NCBI GenBank assembly: GCA_963693305.1
Contig: OY855910.1
Coordinates: forward strand, 18,516,362-18,580,361
DNA: 64,000 nt
From: Meandrina meandrites
Lineage: Eukaryota > Cnidaria > Anthozoa > Scleractinia > Meandrinidae
Direction of reading: 5' to 3'
Made by a program: the position numbers and the translations under genes. This document shows, in pieces, positions 63,805 through 64,000 of the stretch (position 1 is the stretch's first letter; each line of letters opens with the position of its first letter). The notes under the pieces are model-generated. The model was not told the DNA's origin and searched no databases. It saw only the letters and a list, made by a program, of their open reading frames with translations.

Positions 63805-64000
63805 CTACACTTAACGTGACGTCTGGTACGAGTATTTCTTTTACAAGAGATCCGGCATCAGGCAAGTCAAGTAGTTTTATTCTTCGTTGCGTGGTCCTCT
63901 GCATCCAAACGTTTTTTAAGAAAAGCATGTTATAAGAAAACTTCTTTCTTTTTACCGGGGAGAGTTTACATATCGTTTTTGTGCCTAGTTTCACGCCACA

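Overview
This is a eukaryotic nuclear window, most likely from an anthozoan cnidarian and probably a stony coral. The signs are A+T-rich DNA, short exons in long introns, canonical GT-AG splice sites, very many small inverted-repeat transposons, tRNA-derived SINEs, Penelope-like retroelement pieces and a tyrosine-recombinase element. The species call is an inference from gene structure and repeat style; nothing here was matched to a database. No bacterial operon, CRISPR array or virus was seen.

Two spliced genes can be rebuilt exon by exon with phases that close. (1) Minus strand, 19146 to 7366: five exons, 226 aa, an N-terminal SH3 domain followed by a region that resembles the FAM107 family. 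(2) Plus strand, 33512 to 56558: 22 exons, 1051 aa, the cnidarian counterpart of CPED1. It has an N-terminal membrane anchor, a cadherin-like beta-sandwich and a C-terminal PC-esterase with its GDS nucleophile motif. Single-exon genes are a PH-domain protein (58734 to 58114, minus) and an unrecognised 215-aa protein with a possible dsRBD-like stretch (32240 to 31593, minus). At 60.06-61.91 kb a coding-like stretch is broken by several frame changes.

Between about 22 and 31.4 kb lies a tandem cluster of a small secreted-peptide gene. Two two-exon copies are intact (24449-25168 and 27229-27739), with similar TATA promoters, a signal peptide, basic processing sites and a C-x7-C core. An older copy (about 22.3-23.2 kb) has lost its first exon. 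The 3' flank of the last intact copy seems to have been split by a 3.5-kb insertion. I do not recognise the family. It is the best candidate here for something undescribed.

Much of the rest is layered transposon history. A group of TTAA-flanked (piggyBac-type) miniature elements sits in the introns, several of them within about 10-55 bp of a splice site. One hosts a 2.2-kb foldback element with 640-bp arms and a perfect 7-bp target duplication. A pogo-like TA element occupies intron 1 of the SH3 gene. Two tandem, internally deleted tyrosine-recombinase elements lie in its intron 2. Penelope-like coding remnants and three hammerhead-ribozyme-like cores occur at 21.1, 49.6 and 63.4 kb.

Layout: 1-1870 tandem repeats; 1873-7256 repeats and retroelement remnants; 7257-19146 SH3/FAM107-like gene; 19.2-22 kb mobile-element debris; 22-31.4 kb peptide cluster; 31.6-32.2 kb unknown ORF; 32.4-33.1 kb repeats; 33.5-56.6 kb CPED1; 58.1-58.7 kb PH gene; 60-61.9 kb broken coding region; 63.3-63.8 kb Penelope-like tail.
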